Assembly: GCA_964017045.1 (NCBI GenBank)
Contig: OZ024802.1
Span: 8,878,435 to 8,942,434 of the forward strand
From: Omphiscola glabra
Taxonomy: Eukaryota > Mollusca > Gastropoda > Lymnaeidae
Length of the DNA: 64,000 bases
Direction: 5' to 3'
Position 1 is the first letter of the stretch. Every line of letters starts with the position of its first letter. The notes beneath the pieces are model-generated. The model searched no databases and had not been told where the DNA came from. It worked only from the letters and a program-made list of their open reading frames with translations. A program made the position numbers and the translations under genes. Shown piece by piece: positions 44,875-56,597 of the stretch.

Positions 44875-46403
44875 GTCTGTAGGACTGTCTGCATGACTGT
44901 CTGTAGGACTATCTGTAGGACTGTCTGTTGGACTGTCTGTAGAACTGTCTGTAGGACTGTCTGCAGGACTGTCTGTAGGACTATATGTAGGACTGTCTGT
45001 TGGACTGTCTGTAGAACTGTCTGTAGGACTGTCTGCAGGACTGTCTGTAGGACTATCTGTAGGACTGTCTGTTGGACTGTCTGTAGAACTGTCTGTAGGA
45101 CTGTCTGTAGGACTGTCTGTAGGAATGTCTGTAGGACTGTCTGTAGGTATGTCTGTAGGAATGTCTGTAGGACTGTCTGTAGGACTGTCTGTAGGAATGT
45201 CTATAGGAATGTCTGTGGGAATGTCTTAAGGAATGTCTGTAGGACTGTCTGTAGGAATGTATGTAGGAATGTCTTAAGGAATGTCTTTAGGAATTTCTAT
45301 AGGAATGTCTGTAGGACTTTCTGTAGTAATGTCTATAGGAATGTCTGTAGGAATGTCTTTAGGAATGTCTGCAGAAATGTCTGCAGGATTGTCTATAGGA
45401 ATGTCTGTATGACTGTCTATAGAAATGTCTGTAGGAATGTCTATAGGAATGTCTGTGGGAATGTCTATAGGAATGTCTGTAGGAATGTCTTCAGGACTGT
45501 CTTTAGGAATGTATGCAGGAATGTCTATACAAAAGGTCTGTAGGAATGTCTATAGGAATGTCTGTAGGAATGTCTATTGGAATGTCTGTAGGAATGTCTG
45601 TAGAAATGTCTATAGCAATGTCTGCATAAATGTCTATAGGAATGTCTGTAGGAATGTCTGTAGGAATGTCTCTAGGAATGTCTGTAGGAATTTCTGCAGG
45701 ACTGTCTAAAGGTATGTCTGCAGGATTGTCTATAGGAATGTCTGTATGACTGTCTATAGGAATGTCTGTAGGAATGTCTATAGGAATGTCTGTGGGAATG
45801 TCTATAGGAATGTCTGTAGGAATGTCTTCAGGACTGTCCTTAGGAATGTCTGCAGGAATGTCTATACAAAAGGTCTGTAGGACTGTCTATAGGAATGTCT
45901 GCAGGACTGTTTATATTAATGTCTGTAGGACTGCCTGCAGGACTGTCTATAGGAATGTCTGTATGACTATCTGTAAGACTGTCTATAGGACTGTCTTTAG
46001 GACTGTCAGCAAAACTGTCTTTAGGACTGTCTGTAGGACTGTCTGTAGGACTGTCTGTAGTAAGACTGTCTGTATGACTATCTATAGGACTGTCAGCAGA
46101 ACTGTCTTTAGGACTGTCTGTAGGACTGTCTTAGGACTGTCTGTAGTAGGAATGTCTGTAGGACTGTCTGTAGTAAGACTGTCTGTAGGACTGTCTGTAG
46201 GACTGTCTGTAGGACTGTCTGTAGGACTGTCTGTGGGACTGTCTGTAGGAATGAGGTAGGACTGTCTGTAGGACTGTCTATAGTAAGACTTTCTGCAGGA
46301 CTGTCTGTATGACTGTCTGTAGTAAGACTGTCTGTACGACTGTATGTAGGACTGTCTGCAGGACTGTCTATATGGCTGTCTGTAGGACTGTTTGTAGTAA
46401 AAC
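44875..46403. repeat. 12-bp minisatellite, first block
   Basis: Unit ctgtctgtagga with variants (aatgtctatagga, gcagga, ttgga). An irregular block at about 45413-45545 recurs about 337 bp later with the rare tatacaaaaggtctg variant. Much more degenerate than the block at 46437. Confidence 0.95.
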
Positions 46404-46436
46404 TTTAGGGCCATTGTTTAAGGCCGGCAGGTAGGG
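46404..46436. repeat. Spacer that copies the right flank of the array
   Basis: cattgtttaaggccggcag in the spacer resembles tattgtttaaaggctgtca just after the array end at 46889, so the second block seems to have been duplicated together with its edge. Confidence 0.6.
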
Positions 46437-46889
46437 TGTAGGACTGTCTGTAGGACTGCCTGTAGGACTGTCTGTAGGACTGTCTGTAGGACTGTCTGTA
46501 GGACTGTCTGTAGGACTGCCTGTAGGACTGTCTGTAGGACTGTCTGTAGGACTGCCTGTAGGACTGTCTGTAGGACTGTCTGTAGGACTGTCTGTAGGAC
46601 TGCCTGTAGGACTGCCTGTAGGACTGTCTGTAGGACTGCCTGTAGGACTGCCTGTAGGACTGCCTGTAGGACTGTCTGTAGGACTGTCTGTAGGACTGCC
46701 TGTAGGACTGTCTGTAGGACTGCCTGTAGGACTGTCTTTAAGACTGCCTGTAGGACTGTCTGTAGGACTGTCTGTAGGACTGCCTGTAGGACTGTCTGTA
46801 GGACTGTCTGTAGGACTGTCTGTAGGACTGTCTGTAGGACTGCCTGTAGGACTGTCTGTAGGACTGTCTGTAGGACTGCCTGTAGGACT
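46437..46889. repeat. 12-bp minisatellite, second block
   Basis: Unit ctgtctgtagga alternating irregularly with ctgcctgtagga; much more uniform than the first block. Confidence 0.96.
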
Positions 46890-47070
46890 ATTGTTTAAAG
46901 GCTGTCATGTATTATAGGAAATCAGAAGTTAACTCTTTTTTGTAACGCTAGGACCCACCGGTGTATTTTCTCAAAATACCCGGATGCGGTCTAAAAATAA
47001 GTGTATCGGGTAAAGCACACGTGTATTAAAAAATTTGCTATTTACCACAAAAAACAACAACTCATTAAGT

Positions 47071-47231
47071 GAAGGACGTGGTAACTCAAGTCATGCAGCA
47101 CATGAAGGACGTGGTAACTCAAGTCATGCAGCACATGAAGGGCGTGGTAACTCAAGTCATGCAGCACATGAAGTACGGGGTAACTCAAGTCATGCAGCAC
47201 ACGAAGGGCGTGGTAAGTCATGCAGCACATG
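47071..47231. repeat. 33-bp tandem repeat, about 5 copies
   Basis: Unit gaaggacgtggtaactcaag plus tcatgcagcacat; the fifth copy lacks several bases. The in-frame KDVVTQVMQHM peptide is a consequence of the 33-bp period. Confidence 0.95.
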
Positions 47232-48688
47232 AAGGTCAAATATTGACACGGCAATCTCACCCCAACAACATCTCAATAAACCAAAAAAGTATTTTAAAAT
47301 CCCGCCTATCCCGGTGCTGACATGCCTTGCGGCTACCGGGTTGTTTCTAGAATGTCATCATGGGAATTAACACTACCTGACATAGTCGTCTTAACCAAGT
47401 ATGACAAAAGCAATAAGTAGCTCCACAATTACTTCAGTGTCTCAGTCAGAAACCAGACCCCTTTTGTCCGCATGTGTGTGTGTAGCCGTAGGTGTGTGTG
47501 TAGCCGTATGTGTGTGCGAAAGGGCGGGACTTGGTAACAGTGGGGGTGGTAACATATGGCGGGGTCAGATTTTGTAGTCTAAACATTTGTCATAAATGCT
47601 CACATATAAAATATAATTGGCCAACTATTATGTCATATCCTAACATGATATACTTGGTTAGTCCTACAGTACTATCATACGCCTGGCAAACTCCTATTCT
47701 ACCATCACATACCTAAGCCAATGTTATCCCACCATCCTACGCCTTGGCAAATCCTATCCTACGATCACATACATCAAAAAGACATGTCCTACCATAACAT
47801 GCACCTTGGCCCTAATACCGTATATAATCGCACACATAGTATCGATCCTTTGCATATCGAATGATTTTCCTAAGCGCCGAAACATTCGATTACATGTTCA
47901 CCAACCAGCCCAACCCTGCCCCCTCCAAACTTTTCTATCCTCACTTAATCTCTTAACATATTGACCCACGTACACCCTTTATTTTCTATCAACCTCAAAT
48001 TGACCCAGCCCATTCCTTCCTGCCTCCCTAAACCAGGCCATAATCAACCACTTCTCCCGACCCCCAGCAGATATTGAACAGTTGCCATCTTGACCAGCGA
48101 AGGGTGAGAACTTCTGGTATCAAACCCCAGGCCCACGAGCCACCCTCCCCTCCCTGCACCCCCCAATGCAAACATGCTCGCGACCAGTGTTATTGCTTTT
48201 TTCACTTCATTAAATATTTTCATTTCGTCAACTTGCTTAGAGAGCGCAAACTCGCTCCTTCGGCTGGTTGTCTGCTCTTGCCGTCAAATTATGCCCCCCC
48301 AACTACAGCAAATATGAGCAGGCCCGACATATGGTAAACAGGCGCCCACAAACTACAGCCGTCGTTTATTTAGACATTCGCGTCAGTTCGAAACGAACAT
48401 ACACACATTTCTGACAAGTGTGCTTAATTCGCACTGAATAATTTAGCTTTGGTAGCAAACTTCGCGGCTTGTCAAAATCTAAACATTTTGTTTAGAGATT
48501 GCGCAAAGTTTAATGGCGCTCCGATTTCTCCATGTATTTTCATTCGGTTTAAGTCTATAGGAATTTTAAAATCGTTTTTACCATCGTAAAATCAGACGAC
48601 GTGAGTCTTTGTCCAACAATCGGACACAAATTGATTCACCAAATAGCAGGACACAACGAATGTTTCTTTAGAGTCGCATAACTTTCGA
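47232..48688. other. Unique region, C-rich in part; no gene recognised
   Basis: Contains a short gtgtgtgtagccgta duplication (47473-47512) and degenerate cctaccatcacatac repeats (47650-47790). No domain or RNA gene recognised. Confidence 0.45.
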
Positions 48689-48910
48689 CACACAAGTAGA
48701 GGGGCTAACGTGAGAACACAAGTAGAGGGGGCGGGGGGCTAAATGAGAAAGATCTTAGACACATAAGAAGAGGGGGTAACACGTCAAAGACCTTAGACAC
48801 ACAAGTATACTGGGCGAACATGAGAAAGATCCTAGACACACAAGTAGATGGGAATGACATGAGAAAGACCCCAGACACACAAGTAGATGAGGCTAACATA
48901 AGAAAGACCA
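48689..48910. repeat. About 39-bp degenerate minisatellite, 5-6 copies
   Basis: Unit contains gacacacaagtagatgggaa and tgacatgagaaagac. Confidence 0.85.
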
Positions 48911-49245
48911 CAATGTAAGATATTCTTACAACGGACACAGACATTGCTTGAAGCAGCTAAAGGATGTAATATCTTAGTGGCGTAGTTGTTTATGTACATA
49001 TGTCCACAAATAGAAAGCGATACACTCCTCACAAGGCACGCCCCTTCCTGAGACCTGCCCTCTATTCCCCAGTCCCCAAGTTAGCACACTGCCGTTGACA
49101 GATGCTAGTTGACAAATGCTACTTGACAGATGCTTGTTGACAATTCTTAGTTGACCACATGAGGACGCTACTGCAGAAACGGGACTGAATCTGGAGCAAG
49201 TATTTATTTTACTCGAAGTTGTTACGTTTTACATAACTGTTTGAC
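48911..49245. other. Unique spacer with a short 17-bp repeat
   Basis: A decayed gttgacagatgctagtt repeat (about 4 copies, 49093-49155). No gene seen. Confidence 0.5.
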
Positions 49246-49322
49246 TTGTCAATAAAACATGTCTTACTAGTCAATAAAACATGTCTTACTAGTCCATAAA
49301 ACATGTCTTACTAGACAATAAA
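49246..49322. repeat. 22-bp tandem repeat, 3.5 copies
   Basis: Unit gtcaataaaacatgtcttac plus ta. Confidence 0.93.
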
Positions 49323-49387
49323 TGAAGCTGTCTGAAGCTGGAATAGAAAAAGTGTCACCAAATTATAGTTTTAAAAACGACCCCATC

Positions 49388-49401
49388 GTTACCATGGCAA
49401 C
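49388..49401. promoter_or_regulatory. RFX X-box palindrome
   Basis: GTTACCATGGCAAC fits the canonical 14-bp RFX X-box at nearly every position. A splice-donor-like CAG|GTAAAA follows at about 49413. No coding exon is recognised in the 260-bp island between two arrays. Confidence 0.4.
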
Positions 49402-49583
49402 ATCTCGCCTCAGGTAAAACTTCCGCCCAAGTGTTCTTAGTGAAATCAAAGGACCCACGAACTCTGTCTGAGGGCCCAATCTTGTTCAACCCTTCAGTCT
49501 AATGATACGTCGTCTATAAAAATAAATGTATCTAGTAGCTAGCAACACTTTCTGGTGCGTTATAATCAATCTAATGACAGTAA

Positions 49584-49808
49584 CTCACTACTGGCGTGCT
49601 CACTACTGGCGTGCTCACTACTGGCGTGCTCAGTACTGGCGTGCTCACTACTGGCGTGCTCACTACTGGCGTGCTCAGTACTGGCGTGCTCACTACTGGC
49701 GTGCTCACTACTGGCGTGCTCACTACTGGCGTGCTCACTACTGGCGTGCTCACTACTGGCGTGCTCACTACTGGCGTGCTCACTACTGGCGTGCTCAGTA
49801 CTGGCGTG
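49584..49808. repeat. 15-bp minisatellite, exactly 15 copies
   Basis: Unit ctcactactggcgtg; three copies carry cagtactgg. All six frames remain open across it. Confidence 0.97.
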
Positions 49809-49892
49809 TGTGTTCTCATTTCGTGTTCTTACAAATTTTATTTTTTAAACTTCAAATGATTGTGCTAGTTGGTGCAGACTATTTTATATGCT

Positions 49893-50035
49893 CATTTCAG
49901 ACCTTTCATTTCAGACCTTTTATTTCAGACTTTCCATTTAATACCTTTGATTTCAGACCTTTTATTTCATACATTTTATTTCAGACCTATTATTTCACAA
50001 CTTTCATTTCAGATGTTTTATTTCAGACCTTTAAT
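49893..50035. repeat. Degenerate 15-17 bp repeat
   Basis: Repeating atttcagaccttttt with heavy variation, about 9 copies. Confidence 0.85.
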
Positions 50036-50376
50036 GTCTGAACATATTTCTTGTACATTTCTAATAAGATATTCCAATTTGAAAACATTTAGGACAAGCC
50101 TACTTTTTTTTTTAAATCTTCAGTCTTCTTTAACATCCTAAGAATGGGCCACTTCCCTTCACAGTTAATTAAATGCAACAAGGAAATGTGATTACTAATT
50201 GTATGAGATCCCCAGGGCTATAGAAGTATCCAATCAATCAATCAGTCTTACTTGCTTATCAAGCAAGTTTCCTATAACAAACTAACCCGAAACAGCGCCA
50301 GTGACTTTACATGCTTATTACAGCTTATTACGGTCGTGCAGCAGTCAAATAGGTTTTGACAATAAAAATAGAAAAG
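50036..50376. other. Unique spacer
   Basis: Contains a short (CAAT)n (50230-50243) after gatccccagggctatag, which could be a retroelement tail. Otherwise nothing recognised. Confidence 0.4.
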
Positions 50377-51156
50377 TGTTTATTGGGCGTTTTTGGTGTG
50401 TTTATTGTGTGTTTTTTGGTGTGTTTATGGTGTGTTTTTGGTTAGTTTATTGTGTGTTTTTGGTGTGTTTATTGTGTGTTTTTGGTGTGCTTATTGTGTG
50501 TTTTTGGTTAGTTTATTGTGTGTTTTTGGTGTGTTTATTGTGTGTTTTTGGTTAGTTTATTGTGTGATTTTGGTGTGTTTATTGTGTGTTTTTGGTGTGT
50601 TTATTGTGTGTTTTTTGGTGTGTTTATTGTGTGTTTTGGTGTGTTTATTGTGTGTTTTTGGTTAGTTTAGTGTGTGTTTTTGGTTAGTTTATTGTGTGTT
50701 TTGGTGTGTTTATTGTGTGTTTTTGGTTAGTTTATTGTGTGTTTTTGGTGTGTTTATTGTGTGTTTTTGGTTAGTTTATTGTGTGTTTTTGGTTAGTTTA
50801 TTGTGTGTTTTTGGTTAGTTTATTGTGTGTTTTTGGTTAGTTTATTGTGTGTTTTTGGTTAGTTTATTGTGTGTTTTTGGTGTGTTTATTGGGTGATTTT
50901 TGGTGTGTTTATTGTGTGTTTTTGGTTAGTTTATTGTGTGTTTTTGGTTAGTTTATTGTGTGTTTTTGGTTAGTTTATTGTGTGTTTTTGGTGTGTTTAT
51001 TGTGTGTTTTTGGTTAGTTTATTGTGTGTTTTTGGTTAGTTTATTGTGTGTTTTTGGTTAGTTTATTGTGTGTTTTTGGTTAGTTTATTGTGTGTTTTTG
51101 GTGTGTTTATTGTGTTTTTTGGTGTGTTTATTGTGTGTTTTTGTATGTTTATTAGT
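50377..51156. repeat. 22-bp minisatellite, about 35 copies
   Basis: Unit gtttattgtgtgtttttggt followed by gt or ta. The two unit types are arranged in runs. The plus strand is almost devoid of C. Confidence 0.96.
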
Positions 51157-51540
51157 TGTTTTTTTAAATTTTTTTGTTTTTGGAATGGGTTTAATGACAG
51201 ATATTGTATTTACTTGTAGTTCACATTATAAATGTTACAGGAAAAAAAAGTTAAGCAAAGATTAGGTACGCTGACTCAATAAGGAATTTAATCAAATTCA
51301 CAATTCCACATGGCTCCTAAGTCTTTTTTCCTGTTGTGTTTTTATATTGTACTTCCGCCCTTTTACTTTTACTTTTTTTATATTGTACTTCCGCCCGTTT
51401 ACTTTTTCCTGATTTTTGTTTTCGTTAGGGACTTTTGCCCATTCTTTTTGTTTTCCTTCCTTCCAATAGTTTAATAGTAATAAGTAGAATTGACATTGGA
51501 AATGTCACATATAAATGACATTACTGTTTTTTCCTCTTCT
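51157..51540. other. AT-rich spacer
   Basis: Contains a 35-36 bp duplication (tatattgtacttccgccc, 51344 and 51389). No gene seen. Confidence 0.5.
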
Positions 51541-52005
51541 ATGTTGTACTGATTTGCTGTAATGATATGTTGTACTGATATGTTGTACTGATATACTGTA
51601 CTGATATGCTGTACTGATATGTTGCACTGATACGTTGTACTGATATGCTGTACTGATATGTTGTACCGATATGTTGTACCGATATGTTGTACTGATATGT
51701 TGTAGTGATTTGTTGTACTGATATGTTGTACCGATATGTTGTACCGATATGTTGTAGTGATTTGTTGTACTGATATGTTGTACTGATATGCTGTACTGAT
51801 ATGTTGCACTGATATGTTGTACTGATATACTGTACTGATATGCTGTACTGATATGTTGCACTGATACGTTGTACTGATATGCTGTACTGATATGTTGTAC
51901 CGATATGTTGTACCGATATGTTGTAGTGATTTGTTGTACTGATATGTTGTACCGATATGTTGTACCGATATGTTGTAGTGATTTGTTGTACTGATATGTT
52001 GTACT
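51541..52005. repeat. 13-bp minisatellite, about 36 copies, with 234-bp higher order
   Basis: Unit tgatatgttgtac with variants (ctgtac, ttgcac, gtagtgattt, accgat). An ordered set of variants starting at atatactgta (51591) recurs at 51825, 234 bp = 18 units away. Minus frames (STTYRYNISVQHI) are artefacts. Confidence 0.96.
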
Positions 52006-52830
52006 AAAGAGGGCGTTGGTCGAGACGCTTAAATTTGTATTTTGTCTTATAGTAAACGCTTTCATGTACTGTCCAATAAACACACATCGTTTGTGTCTCA
52101 TTTATTTAATGAAGAAATCCATTTTTTTAACAGACAAATTATAGAGATCAATTTATTTTTTTTTTAATATTTCTCGATGGATTTCCGTTATTAACCATTA
52201 AAGATATTTTGCAAAGAAATCTTAGATGCGTCTAATACTAAATCTATTTTCAAATGTTCACATGGCAGGAGGATGGGGCAGAAAAGAAGAAATATCCTGA
52301 CTGACTCTTCATCTGTTGTGTTTTTATTTTCCCTACGATGTCAAATTTCAAATCTTTCAAACTCTAAGTCTGTGTTTGCGTGTTTCACGGGTTAAAGGGA
52401 GTCAAATAAACCGATCAGAGCCAAGATGCATCACTATGCACCACTGTGCACCACTGTGTACAACTATGCACCACTACGCCCTTATCTGCACCAGCACATT
52501 GAAGTTTAAAGTTAAACAACCCTTAAGATAAAAGTTGTTCGTATAAATCCTTAATATACATATTAATTTACATTTATTGACTAGTATGTGATTCATCATT
52601 TATGTCATCTTTGCAACTGATTTTTTAAAATATGAAAATGGTTTTATCAAACTTACTGCATGTAAAACCTAACAGACATATTTAAATGCAAATACGTCAC
52701 AGTTAGACCATACATAGCAACACAATTAATCTCCACACCAAAACACGCACCCAATGGACTTATCATATACACCCCCCCCCCCTCTTTTTTGAAAAACATG
52801 TAAAAATGGATTTTGTGGGGTTGGGGGCTG
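52006..52830. other. AT-rich region, no gene recognised
   Basis: Short 12-bp caccactgtg repeat at about 52424-52490 and a C-run at 52769-52781. Confidence 0.45.
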
Positions 52831-52941
52831 AAAACCTGAACCGGTGTGTTGTGATCGACATCGAGACTATTCGCCAAGTTTCAGCTCTATAGGATGACCG
52901 GATGAGGGTCACTTAGCCTTCCGAAGATTTTTGCCGCCACA

Positions 52942-52973
<32 letters not shown>

Positions 52974-53012
52974 AATAAGGAAGCACGACAAGAAGTGCGA
53001 AGTTAATATAAA
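52831..53012. mobile_element. Candidate non-autonomous repeat with GAAA microsatellite
   Basis: ccaagtttcagctctatagg and gatgaccggatgagggtcac are followed by (GAAA)n (52940-52974) and a tail cacgacaagaagtgcgaagttaatataaagg (read in parts). The layout of a conserved-looking body, simple repeat and gcgaagttaatata tail suggests a dispersed element. Only one copy is in the window. Confidence 0.35.
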
Positions 53013-53448
53013 GGATTGTATGACGTCCACGTTTATATTAGAGAATCACTGAACAAATTGTGCGGTAGAAAATATTCCCGGACCACATCTGAGGACGCTC
53101 TTGTTCGCGTTGTTTTGTTCAAACGATCAGCGACAAAATCCTGATGGAATAAAAAAAACAATAAGTCCATCGTCATGGGCGTCCTGAAGAGAAGTACACG
53201 GGGTGGCGAGGGAGGGGAGGGCGCTTGTCTTGTTTGAAGCTAACGATGTTGTTGTTTTTTTAAATGTTGCCTTGTCGGCATCTCTTTATGCACTTTATTT
53301 TTTTAAATATTTTTTTCTTCGGTTCCTCTCTCAACTATCTATTTATAGACCAGCCGTTTATAACACATTCCGGCAAGATTCGGTAAATGACGGGCATTTC
53401 CGTGAGCTTTGACGAGAAAGAAGTAAGGAAGAAAAAAACAAGGGGCAC

Positions 53449-53480
53449 GGGGGGGGGGGGGGGAAGTTGGGGGGGGGGGG
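53449..53480 (+). other. G-quadruplex candidate (G15 and G12 runs)
   Basis: Two long G-runs separated by aagtt. Enough consecutive G for several quadruplex registers. Confidence 0.6.
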
Positions 53481-53860
53481 CGATAAGACAACGTTTAGCA
53501 CCTGATGGGCTTTCTCTGTCGGATAAAATGGGCCTATTAGACTGTGGGTCAAGGTTGAATTCCGGCATATACAAATTGGCATGAGTTGTGGCAATAGGGA
53601 CATGTAATTGCTTGTTGGGAAAAAAAATCAGAATTGTTGGGCGTGTAGAAACGATGTGAAGAGAAAAATGAGGAGTGAAAAAGAAGAAAAAAAGAAAGAC
53701 AAGAGTGGAAAAAAAATTCAATAAATCAAATACGTAGACGTAAAATTGAGCTGTGCAAAATACATAATAAAGAGAGGGAGGAAAAGGAGGGGTAGGAAAG
53801 AGAATAAGAGAAAAAGTGTGAGAGACAGGGAGAGAGAGAGAGAAAAAGAAAGAGAGGGGG

Positions 53861-53950
53861 TATTATATTATTATTATTATTATTATTATTAGAGGTCTTA
53901 TATAATGCGGTACCACAACCTAGGGCTGGACTCACCGCGCTGTACATAAC
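53861..53950 (-). mobile_element. 3' tail of a LINE or SINE, minus orientation
   Basis: On minus: tgtacagcgcggtgagtcca, gccctaggttgtggtaccgc, attatataagacctct and then (AAT)n. It aligns with the element at 43982-44053. Confidence 0.62.
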
Positions 53951-54239
53951 ATATTAGCAGATAGTAATTTAAAAAAAAAATGTTTGTTAAATGTTTAGGT
54001 GAAAGGTTGTGAATTTTTATAGTGATTTATAACTTCATGTTGAAGTTATTTGTGATATATTTATTTTTTGTGTGTGAAAAATTCAACATTTTTTTTTATC
54101 TTTGATTCGTGTAACGCCATTGAGCTTAAAACATTGGAACAGATCTGAGTTGAAAGAGTTGCCGTTATGCTGTGAACTATTCTCACTTGGAATCTAAGGG
54201 GGTAAAAATAGGACAACGTAACTGTTGTTTAAATAGTCT

Positions 54240-55222
54240 GTGTTTGATATCAGTGGAACAGGTGTGTTTGATGTCCATGCAGCAGCTGTGTTTGATGTCC
54301 ATGCAGCAGCTGTGTTTGATGTCTGTCCAGCAGCTGTGTTTGATGTTAGCGTAGCAACTGTGTTTTGTGACATTTCAGCATCTGTGTTTGATGACATTGC
54401 AGCAGCTGTGTTTGATATCCGTACAGCAGATGTGGTTGATGTCATTGCAGCAGCTGTGTTTGATATCCGTACAGCAGCTGTGTTTGATGTCATTGCAGCA
54501 GCTGTGTTTGATATCCGTACAGCAGCTGTGTTTGATGTCATTGCAGCAGCTGTGTTTGATGTCCGTACAGCAGATGTGGTTGATGTCATTGCAGCAGCTG
54601 TGTTTGATGTCCGTACAGCAGCTGTGTTTGATGTCATTGCAGCAACTGTGTTTCATATCCGTGCAGTAGCTGTGTTTGATGTCCGTACAGCAGCTGTGTT
54701 TGATGTCATTGCAGCAACTGTTTCATATCCGTGCAGTAGCTGTGTTTGATGTCAATGCAGCAGCTGTGTTTGATGACATTGCAGCAGCTGTGTTTGATGT
54801 CCGTGCAGCAGCTGTGTTTGATGACATTGCAGCAGCTGTGTTTGATGTCCGTGCAGCAGCTGTGTTTGATGTCAATGCAGCAGCTGTGTTTGATGACATT
54901 GCAGCAGCTGTATTTGATGTCCGTGCAGCAGCTGTGTTTGATGACATTGCAGCAGCTGTGTTTGATGTCCGTGCAGCAGCTGTGTTTGATGTCATTGCAG
55001 CAACTGTGTTTCATATCCGTGCAGTGGCTGTGTTTGATGTCAATGCAGCAGCTGTGTTTGATGTCATTGCAGCAACTGTGTTTCATGTCCGTGCAGTGGC
55101 TGTGTTTGATGTCAATGCAGCAGCTGTGTTTGATGTCATTGCAGCAGCTGTGTTTCATGTCCGTGCAGCAGCTGTGTTTGGTGTCAATGCAGCAGCTGTG
55201 TTTGATGACACTGCAGAAGTGT
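54240..55222. repeat. 24-bp minisatellite, about 41 copies
   Basis: Unit gtttgatgtccgtgcagcag plus ctgt, with cattgcag, caatgcag and gatgacatt variants forming 48-bp and larger patterns. The 24-bp period keeps AVFDVRAA-type frames open in several phases. One unit has a 2-bp loss near 54718. Confidence 0.96.
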
Positions 55223-56180
55223 GTAGGAGATAATCCCCCAAATTTCATCCTAATAAATCTAGAAGGTAATGTCTTCACTAGATTGTTCTTATTTAATCCC
55301 ATTATATAGGCCGGCAGCTTTCTTAACCGGAGAGAGATTTTTGCCATATTTGTCTAACATATACGAGACGTTAAATAAGCCCAGTATAGTACTCTATATG
55401 TGTGTGTAAATGAACATATGTGATTTTTCGATGATTGTAACTTTTCACTAGAAGTGCTGTAAGTTGGCATCGTTTTTTTCTGTATATTTGAAATTGAATT
55501 TTTATAGAAATGTAATATTATATTTTAATTGACTAGTGCTTTTATTACTAGCTTTGACATTGTTTTTCTTTATATACTGGAATACATTCTACGAGCCAAA
55601 TCTCAAAATATATTAAATCTTCAAAACCAAAAAAGGGTACTTAACAGCACACGATAGGTAAGTGCATATGCACCTAGTTTATTATGTTCATATCAGCCAT
55701 TATTTCAGTTAATATATGAATAGTTTGTCTTCAATCAACAAAGCTTAAAGCGGTCGGTTATCTGTTCTTGAATATACTCTCCACCTTGGCTATAATCAAG
55801 AACTTTTAGCTTTGCACTAAGATTAGAGACCACAGAAGGACGGAATCGATTATCTTGACATGTTTTTGGGGGGTTTAAAAAAACAATTAAAAATAGATAC
55901 ATCGAGTAAAACCTGTTTAGGTTTAAAATAGATAAAGAACTGAATGACGTTATGTCAGAGTGAGGAAAGCTGACAGCTTGTGGGATTGTATCGACTTACT
56001 CATTAAGATGAATCGCCCCAGGGGCTGAGAGACGCTATCATTACAATAGACACGTGTAGGACGGTAAGCTTGTTTTCGCTCAGAGTACTGTGCGGGAAAA
56101 CATGTTGTGACAGGAATGTCTGTTGACAAGGCGCATGCCTTCCTAATGAGGCAGAAATAAATAGAGATATATAGGGAAAG

Positions 56181-56221
<41 letters not shown>

Positions 56222-56597
56222 AAGAGAGAGGGGCAATGATGCGTTTTAGACATCATGGATAGACTATCACCAGCAAGACACTAAAACCCACAAGACACTA
56301 TTAACAACAAGACACTATGATCAGCAAATGACTAGGACCAAGATTGGTGTCAATCTGTCTGCATCAGACTCCCATCAGACGGCACTCTGTACCCATTATC
56401 CGTGTGTCCCCAACTGACAGTCACGTCACTTCCGGTGGAGTCCAGCCATCAACTATTTTGTAGCCCCCCCAAACCAACCCGCAGTCTGACTCCGGCGACT
56501 CCGGTGTCTCCTGTCAGGAAATGGCCCACTAAGCTTCCATAAATGGAAGAGAAGCAATGCGGATCAGACAGAAACCAACGCAGGATATTCGCGAACC
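55223..56597. other. Unique region, no gene recognised
   Basis: (TA)n followed by (GA)n at 56184-56230, a degenerate caagacacta repeat (56270-56330), and an ETS-like cacttccggt at 56426. No exon recognised. Confidence 0.45.

Larger units (their letters stand above)
53013..54239. other. Purine-rich and simple-sequence region, no gene
   Basis: Contains a double G-tract (53449-53463 and 53469-53480), an A/G-rich stretch (53600-53860) and (TTA)n leading into the tail element at 53861. Open frames crossing homopolymers are not credible. Confidence 0.5.

Noticed and set aside
54240..55222. Repeated AVFDVRAA and QQLCLMS peptides
   Set aside because: Several phases and both strands are open at once, as expected for a 24-bp stop-free unit.
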